This document shows, piece by piece, positions 43,237 through 53,016 of a stretch of 64,000 nt of DNA (positions are counted from its first letter, which is position 1; each line of letters begins with the position of its first letter). Source of the stretch: Ophiobolus disseminans (taxonomy: Eukaryota > Ascomycota > Dothideomycetes > Pleosporales > Phaeosphaeriaceae); assembly GCA_010093685.1 (NCBI GenBank), contig MU006229.1, positions 434,001 to 498,000 on the forward strand. The letters are read 5' to 3'. The position numbers and the translations under genes are program-made. Under the pieces are notes generated by a model that was not told the origin of the DNA, ran no database searches, and worked only from the letters and a program-made list of their open reading frames with translations.

Positions 43237-45987
43237 ATGATGGCGTTGCACGCGCTTGATGATTTCAATGAGTTCTTTGATTTCGACCAACTGGAGTCCG
43301 ACCATGGCGGCTCGTCCATCGACTCGCACTGTCAGCACTTCAGCACTACCGCTAACTCGGAGGATGTTATGGCTATTGACTGGGCCACTAGCGAGCCTGC
43401 GCCACAGGCTACTTCAGACGTCTGTCTATCCCAGGATCTACACATGCACAACGCTTTCGACGACTTCCAACTCAACGACCACATGCAATGGCCATCAACG
43501 TATGTCCCTTACCACTTTGAAACAAGTGGACAGGCAGCTGAAGGTTTGGACCTCACTGCCACCAGTGTCACCTGCCTTCATAAGTCGTTGCTACGCACTG
43601 CAACGCCATTATCGGTTGAAGTAGATGATGTACAAAACGGTGTAAACGGTCACAATGACCTAGGTCAGACCGATACTTTCGATCTTCGTCTGGAAACATC
43701 CTTGCCCGCCGTGGAACTGCCAAGACAGGAGCCTACCACTTCATCGCTTCCTAAGATCACTGCATCATCTCGCACGCAACCAGCCGCACCACTTCGCCAT
43801 GCTTCCACGGCTAGCTGGAAGCCAGCTTCAGCGAAACGTAAAGGACCCCAGAGCCGCATTCCACTTGAATCAAGGCAGATTCTTGAAGATGAATTCGCTG
43901 CAAACCCTTATCCGTGTGGGTGGGAGATGGACATCATAGCTCACCAAGCCAATCTCGAAGTGAAAAAGGTCAGAAACTGGTTCAACAACACACGAGCAAG
44001 GAAAAAGGATGAAGGTCAGTCCTACGTATTGGTCTCTTGATGAGTGATGATGCTGACAACGGTAGATGCTGATCCAGTTGATCATGAGCTATCCAATGAG
44101 CTAGGCCAGTCGCTGAAGGGGAAACTCTCACGAGATAGCCTTGAAGCACTTGAGGCGCTCGACAAGCTCGAAGATGACGACACTCAGCCACCCCAGCCAC
44201 TAGCGGTATACCTTGCACAATCGTATCAAGAAGAAGCAGTCGCGTCTGCTGTGCAAGCGGCTATCGATGTCAGCCCCCTGAGCGGAAGTTCCGACTATGA
44301 TGACGCTTGGTCGGGCTCGCGGCAAGGCAGAAGAGGCTCTGTGATTACCTCCGTAGCTTCCTCCGAAGGTACAGCACTGACTACGTACACCGTGTCTTCG
44401 AGCGGTAGTCGGAGCAACATCTCATCATTCGGTCGTGATCGAAGACGTGGTCGTCGACGAATGGCCTGGAAGGAATCACCATACAACAGTCGGCCAAAGT
44501 TCAACGGCGTCAATAGTGCGGGCGAACCTCAGAAGGACCTTCCATTCTTTTGCACTTTTTGTCCTCGAGCTTTCAAAACCAGATATGAATGGGTCAGACA
44601 TGAAGACTCAGTTCACGCACTAAGGACAACCTGGATCTGCTGCGATACCAAGAACACTCCGCTCGAATCCTGTCCATTTTGCGGTCAGATTCGTCCAGAT
44701 GATGACCACATGGCTGGACACAAGTACCATCAGTGCAGGAGTAAGCCGGAGTCGCAAAGGACGTTCTACCGTCGGGACCATTTCGTCCAGCATCTCCATC
44801 ATGTACATTTCACGAACACGAAGCATCCTTCAGTACGAGCCGGTTGTCAAGCCCGATTGTTGAATGAAGAGGCCCACAACTTTGGTTGCAAAGAGCTCGC
44901 TATGAAGTGGCGCCGCTTTGGAGCACCCATGAAGCGAGATGACCCCATGCTACATTGTGGCATGTGCGGAAAGATATCAAGAGACTGGGCGGAAAGATCT
45001 ATTCACGTCGCCGAGCATCTCGTCGCTCGTGAACATGACCGATCTGTATGGTGGCCTGAGCGAAAGGAAAACCACCTTGAAAATCTATATTCGGACTCCC
45101 CCTTTGAATCGTTTCGCTGTCGCTATTGCTTGAAGATCTTTACCGACATTGCGGAGATGAACGCACACTCCCACTGCAAGGTCTGGAGTTGCCGGTTCCT
45201 GAAGAGCTTTGACGATGTCACCGCCGACAATGCAGGCCCTCCTCTATGTCCAGACTTTCCATCCGCCAAAGCCCACCATTGTCATTTGTGTGGTGCAGGG
45301 TATCGCACCCCTCATGCTGAGCATGCACAGTCTTATCATCGTCATCGATCCTGCAACCAAGAGTTTTACACGTCCGAAGAAACATTTCTCCAACATCTTC
45401 ACCTCTCTCATGGCGCTTCGCATCCATCATTGCTGCGCGGAAGCTCTATTATCGAGCAGAACTTCATGCGAAATAAGGGTGCCTCCTTCGAACCACTCGA
45501 ATTCAACGAAAGCTGGCAGCCCTGTCTTATGGACCTTGATAATACACCTATTGGGCCATTCTCTGTCGAGCCGCCTTCCGCACCACTATCGACCATCGAC
45601 AAGAAAGAACAAACCCATACAAGGAAACAGTCGGTTCGTAAGAAGTCCCGTGAAGAGCATCTCCAAGCCAGCGCAGGTGCAGCGAAGACGCAGCGGCAAC
45701 GTTCAGACTTGGCAACATATAAGACTGAGACAAGCGGCCCCCGGTTCTTTCGACTCAGCACATATGTGCCTTACATATCGTCACGGATTTTCTTTTCGCA
45801 CCATAGCAAGCCTTTGGCATTACCGAGAGACGAAGAAGCTGTACTTGAAGAGATGCCCAAGCCCCATGTCGCTGCTCTGGTCATGAGTGCTGGGCTTGTG
45901 GGCATGGCGGCTGGTCGCTTGGTCATCAGGCCACAGAAGCACTTTTCGAGTGGCATGATCGAACTCATGCTCGAAGGGGAAGGCTGA
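43237..45987 (+). CDS. Homeodomain plus C2H2 zinc-finger transcription factor
   Basis: Two exons (43237-44014, 44066-45987) joined across a 51-bp intron give 899 residues. The intron falls just after the homeodomain, so one gene carries both domain types. The N-terminal ~200 residues are acidic and aromatic (DDFNEFFDFDQLESD), likely an activation region. The homeodomain spans ~202-259 with RKGPQSRIPLESRQILEDEF and the recognition helix VRNWFNNTRARKK, including the WFxNxR signature. A basic Ser/Arg stretch (~345-390) follows. C2H2-type fingers begin near 420 (FCTFCPRAFKTRYEWVRHED, then SVH), with further Cys/His groups near 465-510, 555, 612 and 665-700. Near the C-terminus (~858-880) is a hydrophobic run (AALVMSAGLVGMAAG). 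This homeobox/C2H2 combination is known in ascomycetes; target genes are unknown. Confidence 0.85.
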
Positions 45988-46352
45988 ACGTGTCTCGAAA
46001 CGAAAAACAACGATGATCAGATTCAGTCCGGCGACATCATCCATCTACCTATTGTGGAGAGAATGAATTTTTGAGTCACACAGTGTGTCACTGTTCATCC
46101 ACCTTCACCAGTCGTTGCTGTTGTTTCAACTTCACCATCAGCATTGTGTACACTCAATGTCATGGCCCGAGCATTCTTTCCACAGCCTTCGGCCACTATA
46201 AATGATGAGCTATATGGATCGTGTGACTACTTAAAGCGGCCCTTGACCTTGCATCCCATTAGCTCCTCCAAATCCTCAACAACAACTCGACCATTACGGA
46301 ATACGATCATCAGCCGCTCTCATATAGACGAATCTACTGACGGAAGTACATT
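45988..46352. other. Intergenic, 0.4 kb
   Basis: 3' flank of the homeodomain gene and promoter of the F-box-like gene. A TATA-like CACTATAAATGATG lies near 46,195. Nothing else seen. Confidence 0.35.
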
Positions 46353-47213
46353 ATGACATCTCAGATCGCTACGTGGGCAGATCTCCCAACGGAAATCAAG
46401 CTCGAAATACTGCGACCGTGTGTGGCTTCCAAACAGCTGATCACCGCCCGCAAGCACAATGAAAACTACAGCCATGAACTTGTCAACTACTCACTTGTGA
46501 GTGACGAGTTGTATGGGCTTGCTTTGGAAACGTACTACAAGAACAACATTTTTGTCTTCTCTCGCACACCCATTAGTGCGAGGAGCCCAGTCATCTTCCA
46601 CTTCCCAAAGGCGCACATCGGCCCATGGTTCCGCTTCATCAAGCTCGATATCAAGCTCCCGAATGTCTTCTCAACCCTCGATGACCTGTTCCAAAAGACG
46701 AGTCACACAGACAAGACCCTCGACAACGGTAGCAAGCAAAGCGTCCAAGTCGCCACAGACATCCTCGCACTCGTCCGCCCGCGACGCGCACAAATCACCA
46801 GCCAGAAACGCATGATGCCCTACGCCAACAACACCAAATTCGCATCCGAAATGGAAGTCACCTGCAACTACGGTTGGCGCCACGGTAGGCTTGCCGTCAA
46901 AGACAAGCGCAAGCGCCACAACCTTGCTCTACCTGTCGAGTACGACGCCACCCATGAACGCGTCGTGACATGTTGGTCAAACGAGCCTAGTCGCTATGCG
47001 AATTGGCAGAAACACATGACGAACTTGAAGCACGCGATGATCGACATTCAAGTTGAGGGTTGCATTAGTCAGCCTCAGCGAGAGTGTTTGCAGGACTTGC
47101 CGAGCAAGGCTCAGATCTTTTTACGCGCGAAGAAAGTCAATGTGTGCGTTGCGGTGAAAGGATGTGCGTTCAATTCGATTGATCGGCAAAACTTTCGTCC
47201 GAGCAGTAGTTAA
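46353..47213 (+). CDS. F-box-like domain protein (local family, intact copy)
   Basis: Intronless, 286 residues. Residues ~8-35 resemble a degenerate F-box (WADLPTEIKLEILRPCVASK), followed by a block typical of dothideomycete F-box-like proteins: YSLVSDELYGLALETYYKNN and FRFIKLDIKLP. The C-terminal part, WQKHMTNLKHAMIDIQVEGC...LPSKAQIFLRAKKVNVCV, matches the tails of three broken relatives at 52.2, 53.0 and 54.3 kb. F-box proteins usually hand substrates to an SCF ubiquitin ligase through Skp1. Whether this divergent type still binds Skp1 is not known. No signal peptide or membrane segment is seen. Confidence 0.7.
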   Translation: MTSQIATWADLPTEIKLEILRPCVASKQLITARKHNENYSHELVNYSLVSDELYGLALETYYKNNIFVFSRTPISARSPVIFHFPKAHIGPWFRFIKLDIKLPNVFSTLDDLFQKTSHTDKTLDNGSKQSVQVATDILALVRPRRAQITSQKRMMPYANNTKFASEMEVTCNYGWRHGRLAVKDKRKRHNLALPVEYDATHERVVTCWSNEPSRYANWQKHMTNLKHAMIDIQVEGCISQPQRECLQDLPSKAQIFLRAKKVNVCVAVKGCAFNSIDRQNFRPSSS

Positions 47214-47583
47214 AGAGATATTGAAGTAAGAATTAAAGCTAAGAGTATTTGATTGTTGCGAAGAATTGATGGAGAAGAAGGCTGGATTTGTTGTTTCAAC
47301 GTCGGTTCAGATCACGCGCAATGGAGCAAACAAGATTCAGGATGCAAATGACAATCATACGCAGGGTTCAAAAACAAATACGAGGCTATCACAGACCGTC
47401 ACAACAATCGAGAGAGTATGTTCACCGCGCAACGGCATTCACAAAAGTGAGGTTCAGCATAAAATTCGAGTTGGATTTGGAAAGTAGCTATCCGTCTCTA
47501 TGCTCTTTTAAAGGCCAATATCCCCATCGCACGTCCGCTTTGGCCGCACCCACTTCTTTCCGACTCAATCAGCGCACCGCAAG
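47214..47583. other. Intergenic, 0.4 kb, between convergent genes
   Basis: Region between the 3' ends of the F-box-like gene and the small secreted protein gene. No feature was seen; an open frame through here on the plus strand is a shadow. Confidence 0.4.
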
Positions 47584-48069
47584 TTACTCCTCAAAAGAAG
47601 TAATCTCCGCATCACGGGCATCACGGACGAAGCGTCCGGGACGAGAAATGGAGAAGGAAACTAGACACATCAGTTCATGTCGGCACTTTGCGTTCAAAAC
47701 AAAAATTTACCGGAGCCACATCCAGCAGTGCTGCTAGTTCTCACAGTGCAACCGTCGAGCAGCTCGCCCTTGACGGTACAACGCCCCTTGGAGAAGCTGA
47801 CGTACTGGCGAGCACCGCCGTGATCTGCCAAAGAAATCGTGTTAGATGTGCCAGCTTCCAAAGACTTGCAACGGAGAGGGAGGTGTGGAACGCGCCTTTG
47901 GGCTCGGACTTCTGCACGTTGAAGTTGCCGACCGTGCTGGAGTGAACGGTGAAAAAACATCCTTGGATGCCTGGGGATTGAGTCAGTCGAGATGTAAAGC
48001 AAATGTTTGTGTTTGGAACGGCGTACCAGCAGTGAGACCTGCGACAGCGATGAAGGCGGATAATTTCAT
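47584..48069 (-). CDS. Small secreted protein with four cysteines (effector-type candidate)
   Basis: Four exons (48027-48069, 47866-47970, 47711-47824, 47584-47660) with introns of 56, 41 and 50 bp close the frame to 112 residues. The N-terminus MKLSAFIAVAGLTAG is a secretion signal. The mature part is short, beta-like and has four Cys (in QGCFFTV, SKGRCTV, DGCTV and AGCGS), enough for two disulfides. The tail is SISRPGRFVRDARDAEITSF. The 41-bp intron is unusually short but has a CTAAC branch and a clean TTTGGCAG acceptor; without it the frame shifts. Size, signal and cysteines fit the broad class of fungal small secreted proteins. I recognise no specific family, and no host role is shown by the sequence itself. 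Confidence 0.6.
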
Positions 48070-48360
48070 GGTGGAGTTTGGAGGGCTTGAGGATGCTAAG
48101 ATGCAGAAGTAAATATTGGGAAAAGCTTGGTGGCTGTGAGATGTCTTGGACGTGCACTCTGCCCGTCTTATACATTTCATCGACTCTTTTGCGATGCCTG
48201 ATCATGCACGGTTTCGGTGTGCACAAGCACGTAGAGCGAGCGCATTGAGGGACTTAGATGAGGCATTGAATACCCATATTGATATCATCATAAGATATGC
48301 GGTCAAACATCACATCCTCCGGTTTTTGAAGGTCTAGCGGAAAACTGTACTATCCCTCGA

Positions 48361-48550
48361 TGCCTGCGATGGAGGACTTGCAACTACAGACTATACCAAA
48401 AAGAGCCTCGGACTCCAATGTCGTGCCTACGATGAAGGACTCACAACTAAAAAACTGTAACAAAAAGAGCCTCGAGTTTCAACATCACATCGCCGGTCCC
48501 GATTCGTCACCCGTGATGTAACTACACAAAGCGCCTCTCGGATTCTACTA
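48361..48550. repeat. Three diverged tandem units of ~40-60 bp
   Basis: Unit 1 (48361-48420) starts TGCCTGCGATGGAGGACTTG and unit 2 (48424-48480) starts TGCCTACGATGAAGGACTCA. Both continue to an AAAAAGAGCCTCG core. A third, shorter unit (48513-48550) has AACTACACAAAGCGCCTCTC. Most differences in the 5' parts of units 1 and 2 are transitions (G/A and C/T). Confidence 0.6.
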
Positions 48551-48674
48551 TCGCGAAAGAACCCAGCGCCGACATTCCACACTCGTTAAGTTGTGACACT
48601 GTTATTTGCGTTCATCTATTCTATTATAGTCCGATCAGGATGATATAGACTATCCCGTTTTGAAACGCCACTAG

Positions 48675-48695
48675 TTCGGTGCAGTGGACACCGAA
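48675..48695. repeat. Perfect 7-bp inverted repeat (hairpin)
   Basis: TTCGGTG, a 7-base loop CAGTGGA, then CACCGAA. No T-run follows and there is no link to a gene end, so its role is unknown. Confidence 0.4.
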
Positions 48696-49155
48696 ACGCG
48701 GGGATGGTCGATTAGTGAACACTGGCGATCCTGGACTATCGTTGGCAGTGCGCATGATTTCCGGTAGCCCTGGATGGAACCGAGATTCTAGAACGTAATT
48801 TGAGGTTGCATAGTAGTCTCACGATCGTCGGGAGTCTTGGAAGTGACCACACCTGAGCAGCGTGTAATTGTGAGACCCCCTTCAGATTCTGAACAACGTC
48901 ATTATATTGCCATGCACGCATGCTTGGTAATTAGGGTTATGTATATCGTGTATAGGTCGAGGAACTGAGTTGAGACAGTGCTGAAATAAACTTTGGCTAT
49001 GACAGCGGAGACATGATTTAGCGACTACGTGGAACCAGGCTCTGCAGAGTTGAATCGAAGAAACACGAATTAGATGATCATTTGACCTATCGCAAAAAGT
49101 GGCATTCTGGAGTCATGGATGTTCGTCCCATACTCTTGACTGAGCCACCTGCAGG

Positions 49156-50349
49156 TTATAGCTTACAATACCCAGCACAAATACAGTCCCTATATGCGGC
49201 GTACATCAAGACAAGGAAGCTTTGGGCTTCAGGACTCGTATCGCCATACGGAGTGTTCTCCGTATACTTGTACGGATTGATGACGGGGCGAAGAACGCCA
49301 TTTGATCCAACCGCCTTCACAACGTCCTTGCGTCGTGCATCCGCCCATGCCAGGTACCGAGCTATGGCGAAAACCTCCGGTGATAGTACTGCCATTCTGT
49401 ATATGTTTGCCACAATCATCGCTGTACCTGCAGCCTCTGGGAATGAGGACGAAGTGACGATGTAGTTGCGCAAAAGCCCACTGCGAGTCTCTGGTCCAAC
49501 CGCAATCGCTCCATCGATAATCTCTTTTGCGAAACCATTCAGCTTCTGTTGTTCGGCAGTCCAGGCAGCGCTTGTAGGCCAATGCTTGACTGTGGCCAAG
49601 ACACGCGCGATGCCTCCCAGAACCCAGCCATTTCCGGTACTCCATGCTCCGGCATCTGTGCGGCTTCCTACAATGTGCCTCCAAAGGCCTGTGCTCTTAT
49701 CTTGCAGAGCATCCCGGTACAGCGAAATCTGGTTGACGGACTCGCGTAGTAACGCTTGATCCTTGACTGCCACAGCTTGATATGCCAGTGTCGGCGGTAC
49801 CATGTAGATAAAATCCGACCACAGCATCGTAGAGTCGTATCGGTGGCTGATGGCTTTGTTCGAGTAGCGAGGTACTTTGTTCAGTAACTCCCTGACCTGT
49901 CGAGTAGCGGCGGCGGTATAGGTAGACGAGTCAGACTGGCCCAGGAGTATCGCAGCAACGCCGAGTGAAGCTGGGTCACCGGCACTAACTGCCACCATGT
50001 TAATAAGTAAGTTTCCATTAGCATTATATATTAACTTACCACCTGCTGCAGTAAGGGTGTTCCTGTCCGTCTTGATGTATTGTTTCGCATATGTCGTACC
50101 CGCCGTTGCTTGTTTCGGAATGGCACCATTGGGGAACGCACCATTGCTGAAGACGGAGACAAATGGATCGGAAAGCTCAAGCAAAGCTTGCGCTTGAGTG
50201 CCCCATTCCCAGTTGCTTTTCGCTTTCGATGAGGCGAGGTTTGAAACTTGATTGACATTGAACCCGATGTCGATTTCGCGAGAGCAAACGGGGGCGCCCA
50301 GAACCCCCCTACTGAGAAGAGCAATGACAATGAGTGAAATTGAGGTCAT
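49156..50349 (-). CDS. Secreted GH105-type unsaturated rhamnogalacturonyl hydrolase
   Basis: Exon 1 (50040-50349) and exon 2 (49156-49988) are joined across an in-frame 51-bp intron (GTAAGT...GGCAG), giving 380 residues. Residues 1-18 form a signal peptide (LIVIALLSRGVLG). The (alpha/alpha)6-barrel family is recognised by RYDSTMLWSDFIYMVPPTLA, where Asp162 sits at the position of the catalytic Asp of YteR-type enzymes. Other supporting blocks are GLWRHIV..., WSTGNGWVLGGIARVL and the C-terminal GVLRPVINPYKY. GH105 enzymes hydrolyse the unsaturated uronic acid left at chain ends by pectin or rhamnogalacturonan lyases, by a hydration mechanism. Together with the GH53 gene this points to pectin use. 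It is divergent from the gene at 50804. Confidence 0.85.
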   Translation of the reverse strand: MTSISLIVIALLSRGVLGAPVCSREIDIGFNVNQVSNLASSKAKSNWEWGTQAQALLELSDPFVSVFSNGAFPNGAIPKQATAGTTYAKQYIKTDRNTLTAAGGKLIYNANGNLLINMVAVSAGDPASLGVAAILLGQSDSSTYTAAATRQVRELLNKVPRYSNKAISHRYDSTMLWSDFIYMVPPTLAYQAVAVKDQALLRESVNQISLYRDALQDKSTGLWRHIVGSRTDAGAWSTGNGWVLGGIARVLATVKHWPTSAAWTAEQQKLNGFAKEIIDGAIAVGPETRSGLLRNYIVTSSSFPEAAGTAMIVANIYRMAVLSPEVFAIARYLAWADARRKDVVKAVGSNGVLRPVINPYKYTENTPYGDTSPEAQSFLVLMYAAYRDCICAGYCKL

Positions 50350-50803
50350 GTTGATAGTACAAGGAATACTATACGAGGTGGTGAGTGTGCGATGCTATGT
50401 GGAAGTTGGCTGTCCTTAAATGTCGGGACGGCTCCGGGTAACCAACAATGATGTAAGCTCTGGATTGTGCCGCTTTAAACCTCCAAGGATCTACCTTATT
50501 CCTAACATCATTTTAGCCATAGATATGGACTAGCCAAAAAGGTGACAATCAGGAATACTCTCATCCGTACTGCTGCGAGTAAGTGTCGCCCACTGGAGTC
50601 ATTCTGCAATCTACAATATCTCCAATGCCAACCTATATGCAGTCAAGACATGGATTGTTATCTCGACTACTGCAACTTTTCAAGTGCGATGCAGAGGTAT
50701 GTTCTGCAGCACCCGTGGAACACTATTCGCCGATCGCCAAGCTTGTCCATTGATGAATCTGAACCAAGCCAACGGAATACTTATACTTTCTTAGACCCAA
50801 AAG
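50350..50803. promoter_or_regulatory. Divergent promoter region
   Basis: 454 bp between the GH105 gene (minus) and the BTB-like gene (plus). No distinctive motif. Confidence 0.35.
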
Positions 50804-51541
50804 ATGTCGAGAACTCTCGCTGACGAAGGGATGCAAACTGAGAGAGATGCCAGCCAGCACACCTCGTCAACAGCTGATACGATACAAGATGTACTTTCCT
50901 CGATCCGCAACCTGCCAGCAGGCGACGACCTTCGACTATGGACGCCAAAAGCACGTCGGGCTCTTCGATCTGCCGGAAACATCTACTGCATTGTGGACCA
51001 GGACGAAAAAAGCCCGGAAATATTCATCGTACCCAAGCTTGCGCTGTTCGTCGCGTCGCCTGTTCTTAGAGACTCAATCGCCTTCGAACCCGATCTCCAG
51101 GAAATCCACTTCGCCGACGTAGGATTTACGCCAGCAGCAATTGGCATCTTGTGCTACTGGCTCAATTCAATCTGCAACTGGAGTTCACAAGCGGTGCCAC
51201 GCTTACCATGTCCTCGCGATGTCTTCGTGGCCCTCGAGCTACGGTATGCTGCGTACCTGCTCTGCATGGACCAGTATGTCCAATCGATCGACCTTTGGTA
51301 CTGCCGAGGGGTTTGGCACCGGTTCCCATGTCTCGAAGAAGGAATTACGATGGGCACATATACACTAGGCGTGGATGACCTAGTGTTGAATGCATGGGCG
51401 TCTCGGGTGGCATACTTGCTGCATACTGAACAGCTTTCGTGGCAGTACATCGAACGATTGAACGATGAACTCTTCGAGAGTGAGAAAGGGAAGCTGTTCC
51501 ATGCCCTCGTTAGGGCCGAAGCCATCTTTCATGATGAGTGA
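50804..51541 (+). CDS. Uncharacterised protein with a possible BTB/POZ-like fold
   Basis: Intronless, 245 residues. Residues ~57-125 read IYCIVDQDEKSPEIFIVPKL followed by FVASPVLRDSI...FADVGFTPAAIGILCYWLN. This has the order of a BTB domain (strand pair, hydrophobic helix 'L..SPVLRD', then a 'F..Y...' helix), as in many divergent ascomycete BTB-like proteins. The rest is helical with many Trp and Tyr (AAYLLCMDQYVQSIDLWYCR). There is no signal peptide or membrane segment. BTB proteins often act as adaptors for cullin-3 ligases, but that role is not shown here. It lies within the accessory island, beside F-box-like pseudogenes. Confidence 0.5.
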   Translation: MSRTLADEGMQTERDASQHTSSTADTIQDVLSSIRNLPAGDDLRLWTPKARRALRSAGNIYCIVDQDEKSPEIFIVPKLALFVASPVLRDSIAFEPDLQEIHFADVGFTPAAIGILCYWLNSICNWSSQAVPRLPCPRDVFVALELRYAAYLLCMDQYVQSIDLWYCRGVWHRFPCLEEGITMGTYTLGVDDLVLNAWASRVAYLLHTEQLSWQYIERLNDELFESEKGKLFHALVRAEAIFHDE

Positions 51542-52165
51542 ATTGGAGCTCCCCGACCAGATGTGCAAGCAACCTGGCCCTTGTGGCAAACCCATGGTCG
51601 TTTGACTCTCAGGATGAATTGATGGACCCAGACACCTGTTCAACTCTTCTTACCGGCGCCTGAAAGACCCTTTTTCTGTTAATGGAAGGCGCGAGCCCAA
51701 CGCCCTCACAACTCGCCTGCAGGCCCTAAAGTTTGCGAAGCTTTTCAGGGACTTCATCAACAATCAAAGACTTCTCTGCGCGCTAGTAACCTGCAATTCG
51801 AAGATATACTTCCTTCACGCCCTTCCATCATTGCTATGTTTGCTCATTTCTTTCGAAATTGCTAGCGATATCGTTTGCTCAAGAAAGTCTGAGACTGCAT
51901 TCCTGTGCTATTACGTGGCCAATCATTGCTAGCTCTGGTGATTGAAACACTTATTGAGTTCTTTCCCAACCTCGTACAGTTATTCTGTAATTTATTTCGA
52001 AAATATCCCCGATCTAAGCTCTATCTCAATCGCATGCAATTACTTAACAACCTCTCAACCATGTATCAACCCATGAGCTGATCGATCTCTCTACCGGTCG
52101 CATTAATGGCGCTCCAGCTTACTCCGGCACCTATTCCTACCAAGACAATGAATTGATCTTGTCAT
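51542..52165. other. Intergenic, 0.6 kb
   Basis: No feature supported; probably contains the decayed 5' part of the following F-box-like pseudogene. Confidence 0.4.
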
Positions 52166-52670
52166 TGGAATCAGCTGCCTGAAGAGCTCAAGTTACAAAT
52201 ACATCTTCACCATCATTCGTCTTGATCAAAACTTCGTGTACGGCCCGCGGAAGTTGATCTTTATACCTCGCAGTTCCCGTCACAGTACCGAGAACATCAC
52301 CCACATTGAATTCGAGCATCGCAATGTAGGGTTATCATCAGAGCGCTACACGCTGGCCAACCCGCAGTATCGCGTTGCACGCTTTTACGAAAATCATCTT
52401 GAACGCTTTACTCATGGACTTACGGAATGGCAAGAGCATTTCCAGGCTTTAAACAAGCTGAAAACTATGGTTGAGATTGAACACTGTCTATCACAGATGG
52501 GTAGAGAGGTGCCATGGAGCTGTTGTAGAGCGCTAGCACTTTGCTACGTGCAAAGCATGTGCAACTTATGGTACAGGTCGATCAGTGTGAGCGGCGTGCG
52601 GAATTCAACGGAACTCGGGTGTGCGATGGCAAATGTGCTGAGTTTGCCCAACATTTGTTCGCGGAGGTGA
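52166..52670 (+). pseudogene. F-box-like family remnant (copy 2)
   Basis: An F-box start, QLPEELKLQIHLHH, lies at 52172-52225 and runs into a TGA. A second frame from 52236 then holds the middle and tail (WQEHFQALNKLKTMVEIEHC), which aligns with WQKHMTNLKHAMIDIQVEGC of the intact copy. The family's aromatic middle block is missing or too diverged to see. No single frame spans the gene, so it is most likely a decayed paralog. Confidence 0.65.
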
Positions 52671-53016
52671 TGGGAGGAGCCGGTGAAAGTTAATAGAGCT
52701 GAGGTACGACTGGGCCGTTCAGTCGATTTACAAGCCGAACTTGCACCTTGCCATTTTCTTGGAACACGAGTTTCCCGCAAGAGGCTTTTGTATGCAAGGC
52801 AACGCCAAAAAGTCGGGACCTAACGTTCAGCGAGTACAGACAGCTCATATTATCGACGGGAGCTTGCCGTGGTTTGAATCTTGATTCGACGTCATGCTCA
52901 GCTTCCTGCATGAAGCGATACGTTGTACCAAATCTGAGCGTATGCTACCCTCGCCTACCTCTGCTCACTATTTTAGTTTGCCCCTACTCGTGTTTTTTGT
53001 CTGCACTCCGGCGAAA
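52671..53016. other. Intergenic, 0.3 kb
   Basis: Short spacer between two F-box-like copies; nothing else seen. Confidence 0.4.

Larger units (their letters stand above)
48070..49155. other. Intergenic, 1.1 kb, with degenerate repeats
   Basis: Upstream of the small secreted protein gene and 3' of the GH105 gene. Holds the repeat units at 48361-48550 and a small hairpin at 48675-48695. No gene seen. Confidence 0.45.

Noticed and set aside
47288..47737. 149-codon plus-strand frame
   Set aside because: Starts at TTG and overlaps, antisense, the small secreted protein gene; low-complexity basic composition.
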